DNA of 6,102 nt from the NCBI GenBank assembly GCA_937884735.1, contig CAKZYI010000907.1:1-6102 (forward strand), read 5' to 3'. Position numbers and translations under genes: made by a program. How positions within the stretch are numbered: the first letter of the stretch is position 1; each line of letters begins with the position of its first letter. This DNA comes from an uncultured Pleurocapsa sp. (GTDB taxonomy: Bacteria; Cyanobacteriota; Cyanobacteriia; Cyanobacteriales; Xenococcaceae). The notes beneath the pieces were generated by a model, which did not search any database, was not told where the DNA came from, and worked only from the letters and a program-made list of their open reading frames with translations. Of this stretch, positions 1 through 6,028 are shown in pieces.

Positions 1-1
1 T

Positions 2-1138
2 ACTCTAGGTATTCCTTCCTCAATGATATATAACTTGCGTCGTTATCCAGAAGAAAGAAACAAGATTTTTTCGGCTGCGGTGATTCTATGTACGTTTTTA
101 GGCGTTGGTTCGGCTACGGTAGGAATCATTTTTATACCTCAATGGCTATCTCAATATCCTCCCAATACAATCCTGACGGCTCAATTATTTATGCCAATTG
201 TGCCGATCTTTTTGTTAGCTCAACTGTTTGCTTTTGCTCTAGAAGCTTCTTCTCAGTTTGCTATTTCTAATGTTGGGAAGTACATGATGCCAGTCGGCAC
301 ATTAATGATGCTGGTTGGTTTAGTTGCTTCGGACAACATGAACTCCTATACCGCGGCAATGGCCTATATTTTGCCAGGAATCGTTGTTTTCACCACCAGA
401 GCAAGTTATTTGAGACAGATGTTCCAGTTTCAACTGTCTGGCTTGATGGAAGTTTATCGTAAACTAATCAATTACGGCATACGTTCCTATGGAGTAGAAA
501 TAGTCAGAACCCTGTCTGGTAGATTGAGTCAGATTGTAATTATTGGTCTACTCAGCACGACTAATATGGGCATTTATGTAGTGGCTCTTAATTTGTCTCG
601 CATGATGAACGTATTTCAATCATCTTTTGTCACGGTGCTGTTTCCTACTGTGGCGGGTCGTCCAAAAAAAGAGGTAGTAGATCTTACTAGTAGATCTGTC
701 AGGGTCAGCTTGGCTTTGACCTGTATTGCAGGAACTATTGTTAGTTTGCTTGCTCCATTTGTATTGAATGCCCTTTATGGAGAGAGGTTTTTAGCAGCCA
801 TTGCGGTATTTAGAATTTTACTAGTCGAAATAATTATTAGTGGTACGGTGTTGGTTTTTTTACAAGCATTTATGGCATTGGGAAAACCTGGCTTCGTCAC
901 TTTTCTTCAGGGCATTGGAGTATTGATCAGCGTGCCCCTAATGTTTGTATTTATTCCTAAATTTGGTTTAGAAGGCGCAGGCATTGCCTTGCTTTGTTCG
1001 AGCAGTACAAGGCTAATTTTAGTGTATTTAAGTTATAAATTTGTCTTAAAAGTACCCCTACCGAAATTGATATTGAATAAGGGAGATATTGATTTCATTA
1101 CTCAATCGATTCGTTCCAAGAAACAAAAGCATGTCTAA
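2..1138 (+). CDS. Wzx-type polysaccharide flippase (MOP superfamily), 5' end missing
   Basis: This is an integral inner-membrane protein that probably flips a lipid-linked oligosaccharide from the cytoplasmic to the periplasmic face. The reading frame is open from base 2, before the first Met codon at 23, and the residues before that Met (TLGIPSS) continue into IYNLRRYP. This resembles the segment after the second transmembrane helix in Wzx-like proteins, so the start lies outside the window and perhaps 60-80 residues are missing. Counting from base 2, 378 residues are visible, with about ten hydrophobic segments near 25-46, 59-79, 91-109, 117-134, 173-197, 202-219, 233-257, 265-290, 297-318 and 323-347. 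The C-terminal half, including LYGERF, the MALGKPG turn and GLEGAGIALL, resembles the C-terminal domain of polysaccharide flippases. The tail is basic (RSKKQKH) and probably cytoplasmic. The neighbouring glycosyltransferases and Wzy-like gene support the call. The transported sugar cannot be read from the sequence, and the general MOP assignment is firmer than the substrate role. Confidence 0.88.
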   Translation, partial: TLGIPSSMIYNLRRYPEERNKIFSAAVILCTFLGVGSATVGIIFIPQWLSQYPPNTILTAQLFMPIVPIFLLAQLFAFALEASSQFAISNVGKYMMPVGTLMMLVGLVASDNMNSYTAAMAYILPGIVVFTTRASYLRQMFQFQLSGLMEVYRKLINYGIRSYGVEIVRTLSGRLSQIVIIGLLSTTNMGIYVVALNLSRMMNVFQSSFVTVLFPTVAGRPKKEVVDLTSRSVRVSLALTCIAGTIVSLLAPFVLNALYGERFLAAIAVFRILLVEIIISGTVLVFLQAFMALGKPGFVTFLQGIGVLISVPLMFVFIPKFGLEGAGIALLCSSSTRLILVYLSYKFVLKVPLPKLILNKGDIDFITQSIRSKKQKHV

Positions 1139-1156
1139 ACCTAAGAAGTAGAAGTT

Positions 1157-1162
1157 GGGGAG
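1157..1162 (+). promoter_or_regulatory. Ribosome binding site of the first glycosyltransferase
   Basis: GGGGAG lies 5 nt before the ATG at 1168, within the 29-bp gap after the flippase stop codon. It supports that ATG as the true start. It is one of the two clear Shine-Dalgarno-like sites in the window. Confidence 0.6.
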
Positions 1163-1167
1163 TAAAA

Positions 1168-2331
1168 ATGAAAATTTGTTTGGTAGCAGTTAACTTTTGG
1201 AAAAATCGCGGAGAAGGTAGGGTCAACTATGAAATAGCTCTAGAGGCTATTCGTAGGGGTCACGAAGTAACCTTAGTAGGCAGAAATGTTGCTCCTGAAT
1301 TATTAGCAAGCAGCTGGGTTAATTGGGTGCAAATCCCCACGCAAAAATTCTCAATTCAAATTTTAGCCTACACTGAATTTTGTTACCGAGCTACCAAGTG
1401 GTTGGATAAGCATCGCGCTCGATATGATTTAGTTCACGTCAGCGATGCTAAGTCATGGACGGGGGCAGATATTTTTACTTCTCATTTTTTCTTTGATACC
1501 TGGTTGCGATCGCCTTTTCACCCCTGGAACATGAAGCCTACCCTCCGCAGTCTCTACCATCTACTCTTCGCGAAATGGTTTTCTTTTTGGCAAAACAAGC
1601 TTTTCCCTACAGCACCTTGCTTGGTAGCCGTTTCTGAAACTTTGCGTCAAGAATTAGTTGCCAAAGGCATCGACCGCGCCAAAATTGAGGTAATCAATAA
1701 CGGTGTAGAGACAGGAGAATTTTATCCAGGGAAGGCAGATAGAAAAGCTCTGGGGCTGCCATTAGATGTTCCCCTAGCCTTGTTCGTAGGAGATATTAAA
1801 CTACCCCGTAAAAACCTCGAAACTTTGCTCCAGGCTTTGCAGTTTTTACCAGAGGTTCATTTGGCGGTAGCAGGAAAATTACCAGGCAGTCCCTATCCTA
1901 AGCTAGCTAAACAGTTGGGGGTAAGTGATCGCGTTCACTTTTTAGGCTTTCGTCGAGACATTGCCGATATTATGCGGGGAGTAGATTTGTTTGTTGTTCC
2001 CTCTCGTTATGACACCTTTGGTTTGGTAGTTTTAGAAGCAATGGCTAGCGGTTTGCCCGTTATTACAACTAAAGCAATGGTGGTAGCTGCCCTGGTGACT
2101 CCAGAGTCAGGAATCGTCTTATCTAATACTGAAGATGTGGACGCTTTGACTAATGCGATCGCTCAAATCGTTGATAATAATGGCTTAGGTAAAACTATGG
2201 GCAAAGCAGGAGTTGCGATCGCTCAAAGCCACACTTGGAATAGTACTGCTGGTAAATATCTCGACCTATTTGAACAACAATATCTGCGCAAGCAACCGAC
2301 TTCTAGTTCCAAACTGCTGGAGGTTAATTGA
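1168..2331 (+). CDS. Glycosyltransferase family 4 (GT-B fold)
   Basis: This 387-residue protein has the usual length of a GT4 retaining glycosyltransferase. Such enzymes transfer a sugar from a nucleotide-sugar donor to a growing lipid-linked glycan at the cytoplasmic face of the membrane. The N-terminal acceptor domain (about 1-165) opens with a beta strand (KICLVAVNF), a Gly-containing loop (G15-E16-G17-R18) and RRGHEVTLV at 29-37, a typical GT-B opening. VINNGV at 175-180 marks the switch into the donor domain. There, GDIKLPRKN (208-216) supplies the basic residues usually near the donor diphosphate, and YDTFGLVVLEAMASGLPVI (281-299) is the GT4 signature. In its E-x7-E pair the first Glu is Asp282 and the second is Glu290. 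The loop after it, AMVVAALV (303-310), is more hydrophobic and Gly-poor than usual. The gene is probably co-transcribed with the flippase 29 bp upstream and the Wzy-like gene 4 bp downstream. The sugar and linkage cannot be predicted. Confidence 0.92.
   Translation: MKICLVAVNFWKNRGEGRVNYEIALEAIRRGHEVTLVGRNVAPELLASSWVNWVQIPTQKFSIQILAYTEFCYRATKWLDKHRARYDLVHVSDAKSWTGADIFTSHFFFDTWLRSPFHPWNMKPTLRSLYHLLFAKWFSFWQNKLFPTAPCLVAVSETLRQELVAKGIDRAKIEVINNGVETGEFYPGKADRKALGLPLDVPLALFVGDIKLPRKNLETLLQALQFLPEVHLAVAGKLPGSPYPKLAKQLGVSDRVHFLGFRRDIADIMRGVDLFVVPSRYDTFGLVVLEAMASGLPVITTKAMVVAALVTPESGIVLSNTEDVDALTNAIAQIVDNNGLGKTMGKAGVAIAQSHTWNSTAGKYLDLFEQQYLRKQPTSSSKLLEVN
2155..2227 (+). repeat. Two in-frame copies of a HIP1-containing 13-mer, 60 bp apart
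   Basis: GCGATCGCTCAAA occurs at 2155-2167 and again at 2215-2227, in the same reading frame near the 3' end of the first glycosyltransferase. Both copies encode Ala-Ile-Ala-Gln. The first 8 bases are HIP1, so the pair may reflect HIP1 enrichment acting on two Ala-Ile-Ala stretches and not a duplicated segment. The sequence between the copies shows no further repetition. Confidence 0.7.
2319..2323 (+). promoter_or_regulatory. Ribosome binding site that decides the start of the Wzy-like gene
   Basis: GGAGG lies inside the last codons of the preceding glycosyltransferase, 12 nt before the ATG at 2336. The spacing is longer than optimal, but this is a strong Shine-Dalgarno core near the gene junction. 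It favours 2336 over the earlier in-frame ATG at 2213, which lies deep within the upstream gene. Confidence 0.5.
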
Positions 2332-2335
2332 AATT

Positions 2336-3769
2336 ATGGCAATTAATTCAACCAAAAGATTCTCTTTGAGCTTAGAACCCGCCCCCGCCTGGACTGCTAT
2401 CATTGGCATTATATTCCTGGGATTAGTTGGTGCTGTTCCTCCTTTGGGCAGGTTTGTCACTCTGCTGTTTCCCCTTGCATCTTTAGGTGTAGGATTTTTT
2501 TTATACAATAGCTATCCAATTTTGTATCTTGGTTTTACCTGGTGGCTTTGGTTTCTGACCCCTTTTGTGCGTCGTTTGGCTGATATGGGAGGTGTCTATA
2601 CCGAACCTAGTCCTATATTGTTGACTCCCTTTTTAGTAACTGCTCTTTGCCTGATTACTTTATATAAACAAATACCCAAGTTAAACCGCTTAGGCAAGCT
2701 GGGAACGCCGTTTATTTTAGCCCTAATTGGCTTGTCATATAGCTTTTTGGTGGGTACCTTAACCCGTACTCCCCCCAAACTAATTATTGCTTCTTTAGAT
2801 TGGTTTACTCCAGTTGTTTTTGGTTTTCATATCTATGTCAACTGGCGTAACTATCCTGAATATAAACGCAACTTTGAACGAGTCTTTTTATATGGTGTTT
2901 TGTTTGTTGGTATTTATGGCATAATCCAATATTTGCTCCTACCTCAATGGGAAGTCAATTGGTTGCGAAATGCACCAATTGATAGTATTTGTGATGGAGG
3001 ATTTGAAGCTTTAAAATGCCGCGTGTATTCCACTCTCAATTCTCCCGAACCTTTTGCAGGTTTTATGTCAGCAGGCTTATTGCTGCTGTTGTGTAGTACT
3101 AGTAGGCTAAGTATGCCCGCTCAAATTGCTGTCTATTTATCTTTCTTGTTAGCCATGGTACGGAGTAGCTGGTTGGGATGGGCGGTAGGCTTTCTCTTTT
3201 TGATTTTTTCCCTCAAAGAAAAGTTTCAAATTCGTCTGATTGCAGTATTTTTGGCGATCGCTTTATGTATTGTTCCCATGACCCAGATAGAGCAGTTTTC
3301 AGGAATCACGGAGCGATTTAGTACCTTTAGCAGTTTGGAAAGTGACGGTAGTGCCAGTGCCAGACAAGATACCTATGAGGAAGTTATTGGTGAGGCTCTA
3401 ACCAATTGGTTGGGGGGAGGACTTGGCGGCAGACAGTATGACAGTACCCTGCTGGCTTTGCTGATGAATCTTGGCTGGGTAGGAACTACTTTTTACATGG
3501 GAGGAGTATTGTTATTAATTTCTAATCTTTTTTATAAATCATCTAGTAGTAACGACGCTTTCGCAACTGCCACTAGGGGTGTAGTGATGACCATCATTGC
3601 TCGTTTGACTCTAAATAGTCCCCTTGCAGGAGTCCAAGGGATTATTTTTTGGGCTTTTTTAGGGATTGGTGTGGCAGCCCATCGATATCATCAACACCAA
3701 AAAAGCCTATTGAGAAAACAGATGCAGGAACAATATATCCACAGGAAGAGGAGCATCATGTCAGGTTGA
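2336..3769 (+). CDS. O-antigen ligase/polymerase-like membrane protein, probable Wzy polymerase
   Basis: This 477-residue polytopic protein probably joins repeat units at the periplasmic face of the inner membrane. Hydrophobic segments lie near 20-33, 40-57, 62-76, 95-110, 122-140, 150-168, 183-202, 238-254, 262-292 (probably two), 298-315, 370-400 (probably two) and 430-447. Family-like marks are RVYSTLNSPEPFAG (229-242), the RSSWLGW stretch (276-282), and a large hydrophilic loop at about 316-368 with ITERFSTF, SASARQDTYEE and GGGLGG. Together these match the Wzy/WaaL (O-antigen ligase) superfamily, whose catalytic Arg residues sit in such periplasmic loops. The ATG at 2336 was chosen because it follows the upstream stop by 4 bp and has GGAGG before it. 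An earlier in-frame ATG at 2213 would add 41 residues overlapping the glycosyltransferase. The C-terminus is strongly basic (about 450-473). Polymerase is preferred over ligase because of the flippase and transferase neighbours, but sequence alone does not separate the two. Confidence 0.82.
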   Translation: MAINSTKRFSLSLEPAPAWTAIIGIIFLGLVGAVPPLGRFVTLLFPLASLGVGFFLYNSYPILYLGFTWWLWFLTPFVRRLADMGGVYTEPSPILLTPFLVTALCLITLYKQIPKLNRLGKLGTPFILALIGLSYSFLVGTLTRTPPKLIIASLDWFTPVVFGFHIYVNWRNYPEYKRNFERVFLYGVLFVGIYGIIQYLLLPQWEVNWLRNAPIDSICDGGFEALKCRVYSTLNSPEPFAGFMSAGLLLLLCSTSRLSMPAQIAVYLSFLLAMVRSSWLGWAVGFLFLIFSLKEKFQIRLIAVFLAIALCIVPMTQIEQFSGITERFSTFSSLESDGSASARQDTYEEVIGEALTNWLGGGLGGRQYDSTLLALLMNLGWVGTTFYMGGVLLLISNLFYKSSSSNDAFATATRGVVMTIIARLTLNSPLAGVQGIIFWAFLGIGVAAHRYHQHQKSLLRKQMQEQYIHRKRSIMSG

Positions 3770-3813
3770 TTTATTTTCTAGCGCATCTTTAGATTTTAGT
3801 TATTCAAATAAAT
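3769..3813. repeat. AT-rich inverted repeat in the gap before the sulfotransferase
   Basis: ATTTATTT (3769-3776) and AAATAAAT (3806-3813) are exact reverse complements separated by 29 bases, in the longest gap of the window (60 bp). Pairing would be weak because every pair is A-T, and no U-tract terminator follows. It may be chance in an AT-rich stretch. I see no convincing promoter in the gap, although it is the only gap here large enough to hold one. Confidence 0.25.
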
Positions 3814-3829
3814 ATTACTTTTAAAAACC

Positions 3830-4822
3830 ATGCCCATAATGAAAACAACTCAAATCAATGCTATTACTGGTTTGCTACAGCTTAACGATTCTGGTAGTAA
3901 AGCCCCTGCATATTTAGCCAACAGTTTTATTAAAGAAGGGAAAATAGGACAGGCAATTAACTACTATGCCGTTGCCGCTAAAGCGATCGCAGATAAAGCA
4001 ATTTTTAAAACTAAACCTGGTTGGTTGGAAGAGCCTTGGGCGGAAAAAGCCTACATCGCTAACCATAAATATAAGTTTGTTTATTGTCCTATTCCCAAGG
4101 TTGCTTGTTCTAGCTTTAAGCGTTTTGCGGTGGAGTTAAGTGATTTGGAAAATAAACAAGAAGTCCTTAATCTTCCCCCCAAGCTATTCCACGCTTATGT
4201 AGACCACAACCTGTCTTTTTTTGCTAACTATCTCCACCAAAGAGAAACAGCAATGGCATTGTTGGATAATCCTGATTATTTTAAATTTGCGATCGTTAGA
4301 AACCCTTGGGACAGGCTCACCTCTGCTTATCTCAATAAATTTGTCAAACCCATAGATAACTACCAGTCTCGCTATCCTGGCAAGCAGGAAGTAGAAGAAC
4401 ATTATCAAGAAAAAAATCTCCAAGTAGAATACTCCAGAGGCATTACTTTTAAAGAATTTATTGAATACCTATTAACACACCAAAACGACGAGATTGATGG
4501 ACATTGGCAGCCCCAGTCCATGTTTATCAACCAAAACCAATTTGACTATCTTGGTCGTATTGAAACTTTGGGTACTGACTTTGCTGCGATTGTCCAACGC
4601 ATTGGTGTTGAAGCAGACTTGGGCTGGGCGAATCGTAGCAAGAGAGCCGAGGTTACTAATAATATATCTACAGAAGACTACGCCAGCTACACTCCCGCTC
4701 AACTGCGTCAATTGGGACAATATCCTGCATATACCGAATTTTATACTCCAGAACTTTTGGACTTGGTTAAGCAAAGATACACCGAAGATGTAGAAAATTT
4801 TGGCTATCAGTTTGGAGCTTAG
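3830..4822 (+). CDS. Carbohydrate sulfotransferase (Sulfotransfer_2 type) with TPR-like N-terminus
   Basis: This 330-residue protein is predicted to move a sulfo group from PAPS to a hydroxyl or amino group of a sugar. It has no signal peptide or membrane segment, so it should act in the cytoplasm. The 5'-phosphosulfate loop is YCPIPKVACSSFK (85-97, Lys90 central). The 3'-phosphate site is VRNPWDRLTSAYLNKF (156-171), with the R-x-P-x-x-R-x-x-S pattern (Arg157, Arg162, Ser165). HWQPQ (225-229), YLGRIETL (240-247) and the C-terminal FYTPELL...RYTEDVENFGY (304-326) complete the pattern seen in Golgi-type carbohydrate sulfotransferases and bacterial relatives. Residues 26-59 (AYLANSFIKEGKIGQAINYY and on) have the spacing of one TPR helix pair. 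A second ATG at 3839, three codons in, is an equal start candidate, since neither has a visible Shine-Dalgarno site. The neighbouring genes suggest that a lipid-linked polysaccharide unit or the polymer is the substrate. The exact acceptor is unknown. Confidence 0.9.
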   Translation: MPIMKTTQINAITGLLQLNDSGSKAPAYLANSFIKEGKIGQAINYYAVAAKAIADKAIFKTKPGWLEEPWAEKAYIANHKYKFVYCPIPKVACSSFKRFAVELSDLENKQEVLNLPPKLFHAYVDHNLSFFANYLHQRETAMALLDNPDYFKFAIVRNPWDRLTSAYLNKFVKPIDNYQSRYPGKQEVEEHYQEKNLQVEYSRGITFKEFIEYLLTHQNDEIDGHWQPQSMFINQNQFDYLGRIETLGTDFAAIVQRIGVEADLGWANRSKRAEVTNNISTEDYASYTPAQLRQLGQYPAYTEFYTPELLDLVKQRYTEDVENFGYQFGA

Positions 4823-4852
4823 GGCAAAAGTCTTTTAGAGATCGATAATTTT

Positions 4853-6001
4853 ATGAAAAAAGTTCTTTGTATTGGTACATCGGGAAAAGGGAGTCAGGAC
4901 GAACGTCGAATTTATCGCCTGACTAAATGGCTTCAGGCAGATATTGATATCACCTACTATTTTATCGACCGCAGTCGCTCTAAAATTGAATCTGCCAAAG
5001 ATATTCAAAGAGTACTAAAGTCTGACACATGGGATTTAGTTTATCAAGAGGGAACAGGCATAGCTAGCGGAGCTAACCTAATCTTGGCTTCCCTACTAAA
5101 CAAACAACCCTACGTGGTATCTTCTGGCGATCCCATTGCTGGTTTTTTTCGCACTACTAAAGGCAATTTGATTGGCAATCTGTTTGAAATTTACGAACAT
5201 TTGCTATATCGTTTCAGTGCGGGTTTTATCGGCTGGACTCCTTATTTGACTGGAGTTGCGATGAGAATGGGTGCGCCCAAAGCGGTTACTGTAGAAGGGG
5301 CAGTTGCTTCAGATATTTTTTATCCGTATAGCCTGGAAAAACGTCGCGCAATTCGTCAAAAACTGGGTATTCCCGAAGACCATTTAGTCTGTGGTGTGGT
5401 GGGTAGTTTGATCTGGGTACCGCCTCAATCTTACTGCTATGGCTACGAGTTGGTAGAAATTCTGCAACGAGTTCAACGCCAGGATATTTCTTTCTTGGTA
5501 GTTGGTGATGGGGATGGTAAGGAGCGCATGGAAAAGGTCGTTCCTCCTGAATTGCACGATCGCATTGTCTTTACTGGGCGTTTACCCGAATCAGAAGTAG
5601 TCGATGCGATGAATGCAATGGATATTGGTTTTGTAACTCTGTTTGGTGAAATGGGTAACTATCGCCTAACTACCATACTTCCTGAATATTTAGGCTGTGG
5701 TGTCCCTGTCGCCATGAATCCAACTGCTGCCTTTTATGACTATGCAGCCCAAGGCGGATGGGCATTACCCGAAGGACATCCAAGCGATCGCGAATTTCTT
5801 GATCGATGTGCTATTTGGCTTGATAATCTTGATTGGCAAGAGGTTAACGCCAAAAAATCTGCTGCTGTAGAAGTGGCGGCGAAATACTTTGACTATAAGG
5901 TAATTGCTCCCAAATTCCGCGATTTTGTCCATCGCTTACTCCAGCTCGAAGATTCAGCTTTTACCCCAGCAATCGAGCCAGAAAAAACAGAAGCAAGCTA
6001 A
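4853..6001 (+). CDS. Divergent GT-B glycosyltransferase (family 4-like)
   Basis: This 382-residue protein is probably a cytoplasmic nucleotide-sugar-dependent glycosyltransferase. The C-terminal half carries the GT-B donor domain: CGVVGSLIW (180-188), FLVVGDGDGKERME (214-227 region), IVFTGRLPESEVVDAMNAMD (238-257) and PEYLGCGVPVA (277-287). Relative to the classic E-x7-E pair, Glu278 is present but the first position is Tyr270, within NYRLTTILPE, as in GT4 branches that use another residue there. The N-terminal half is less typical. It starts KKVLCIGTSGKGSQDERR, has WDLVYQEGTG (60-69) and PYVVSSGDPIAGFF (86-99), and lacks the usual RGHEV motif. The YEHLLYRFSAGFIGWTP stretch (114-130) resembles the segment before the domain linker in related enzymes. 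The C-terminal tail (about 365-382) is acidic and probably disordered. It follows the sulfotransferase by 30 bp with only a weak AGAG upstream. The sugar specificity is unknown; the fold assignment is much firmer than the reaction. Confidence 0.82.
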   Translation: MKKVLCIGTSGKGSQDERRIYRLTKWLQADIDITYYFIDRSRSKIESAKDIQRVLKSDTWDLVYQEGTGIASGANLILASLLNKQPYVVSSGDPIAGFFRTTKGNLIGNLFEIYEHLLYRFSAGFIGWTPYLTGVAMRMGAPKAVTVEGAVASDIFYPYSLEKRRAIRQKLGIPEDHLVCGVVGSLIWVPPQSYCYGYELVEILQRVQRQDISFLVVGDGDGKERMEKVVPPELHDRIVFTGRLPESEVVDAMNAMDIGFVTLFGEMGNYRLTTILPEYLGCGVPVAMNPTAAFYDYAAQGGWALPEGHPSDREFLDRCAIWLDNLDWQEVNAKKSAAVEVAAKYFDYKVIAPKFRDFVHRLLQLEDSAFTPAIEPEKTEAS

Positions 6002-6002
6002 A

Positions 6003-6028
6003 AAAATAGATTTATAAAATAGATTTGT
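6003..6028 (+). repeat. Short tandem repeat just after the last gene
   Basis: Two adjacent 13-bp units, AAAATAGATTTAT and AAAATAGATTTGT, differ at one base and begin 2 bp after the stop codon of the last glycosyltransferase. A degenerate third copy, AAAATAGCTTTA, lies at 6051-6062. The remainder to 6102 is AT-rich, with no open reading frame of note. A 5-bp inverted repeat (AATAG at 6053-6057, CTATT at 6068-6072) is too weak to call a terminator. Confidence 0.6.

Larger units (their letters stand above)
1506..5791. repeat. Six dispersed HIP1 octamers (GCGATCGC)
   Basis: Exact copies of the palindrome lie at 1506-1513, 2155-2162, 2215-2222, 3254-3261, 3983-3990 and 5784-5791. All are inside coding regions: three in the first glycosyltransferase and one in each of the three genes after it. 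The flippase has none. This abundance is a hallmark of many cyanobacterial genomes and is the main taxonomic evidence in the window. The biological function of HIP1 is not settled, so no role is assigned here. Confidence 0.9.

Noticed and set aside
675..697. Ten-base direct repeat TAGTAGATCT (675-684 and 688-697) in the flippase gene
   Set aside because: The 13-bp offset is out of frame so it does not repeat protein, and the flanks show no mobile-element features; probably chance.
2266..2508. Minus-strand open frame across the glycosyltransferase/Wzy junction
   Set aside because: It has no domain and no plausible promoter, and it is opposite well-supported genes.
3788..3816. Promoter-like boxes (TTTAGA and AATATT, 17 bp apart) before the sulfotransferase
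   Set aside because: Both boxes match the sigma-70 consensus poorly, and such matches are frequent in AT-rich DNA.
4184..4423. Minus-strand open frame opposite the 3'-phosphate-binding motif of the sulfotransferase
   Set aside because: Its hydrophobic start could suggest a small membrane protein, but its sequence is fully explained as the antisense of conserved coding sequence.
4472..4774. 100-codon open frame on the minus strand inside the sulfotransferase
   Set aside because: It lies wholly opposite a gene with clear family motifs, has no recognisable domain and no ribosome site; it is a shadow frame.
4494..4793. 99-codon open frame on the plus strand in another frame of the sulfotransferase
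   Set aside because: It overlaps the conserved HWQPQ and C-terminal motifs of the real gene and shows no protein family of its own.
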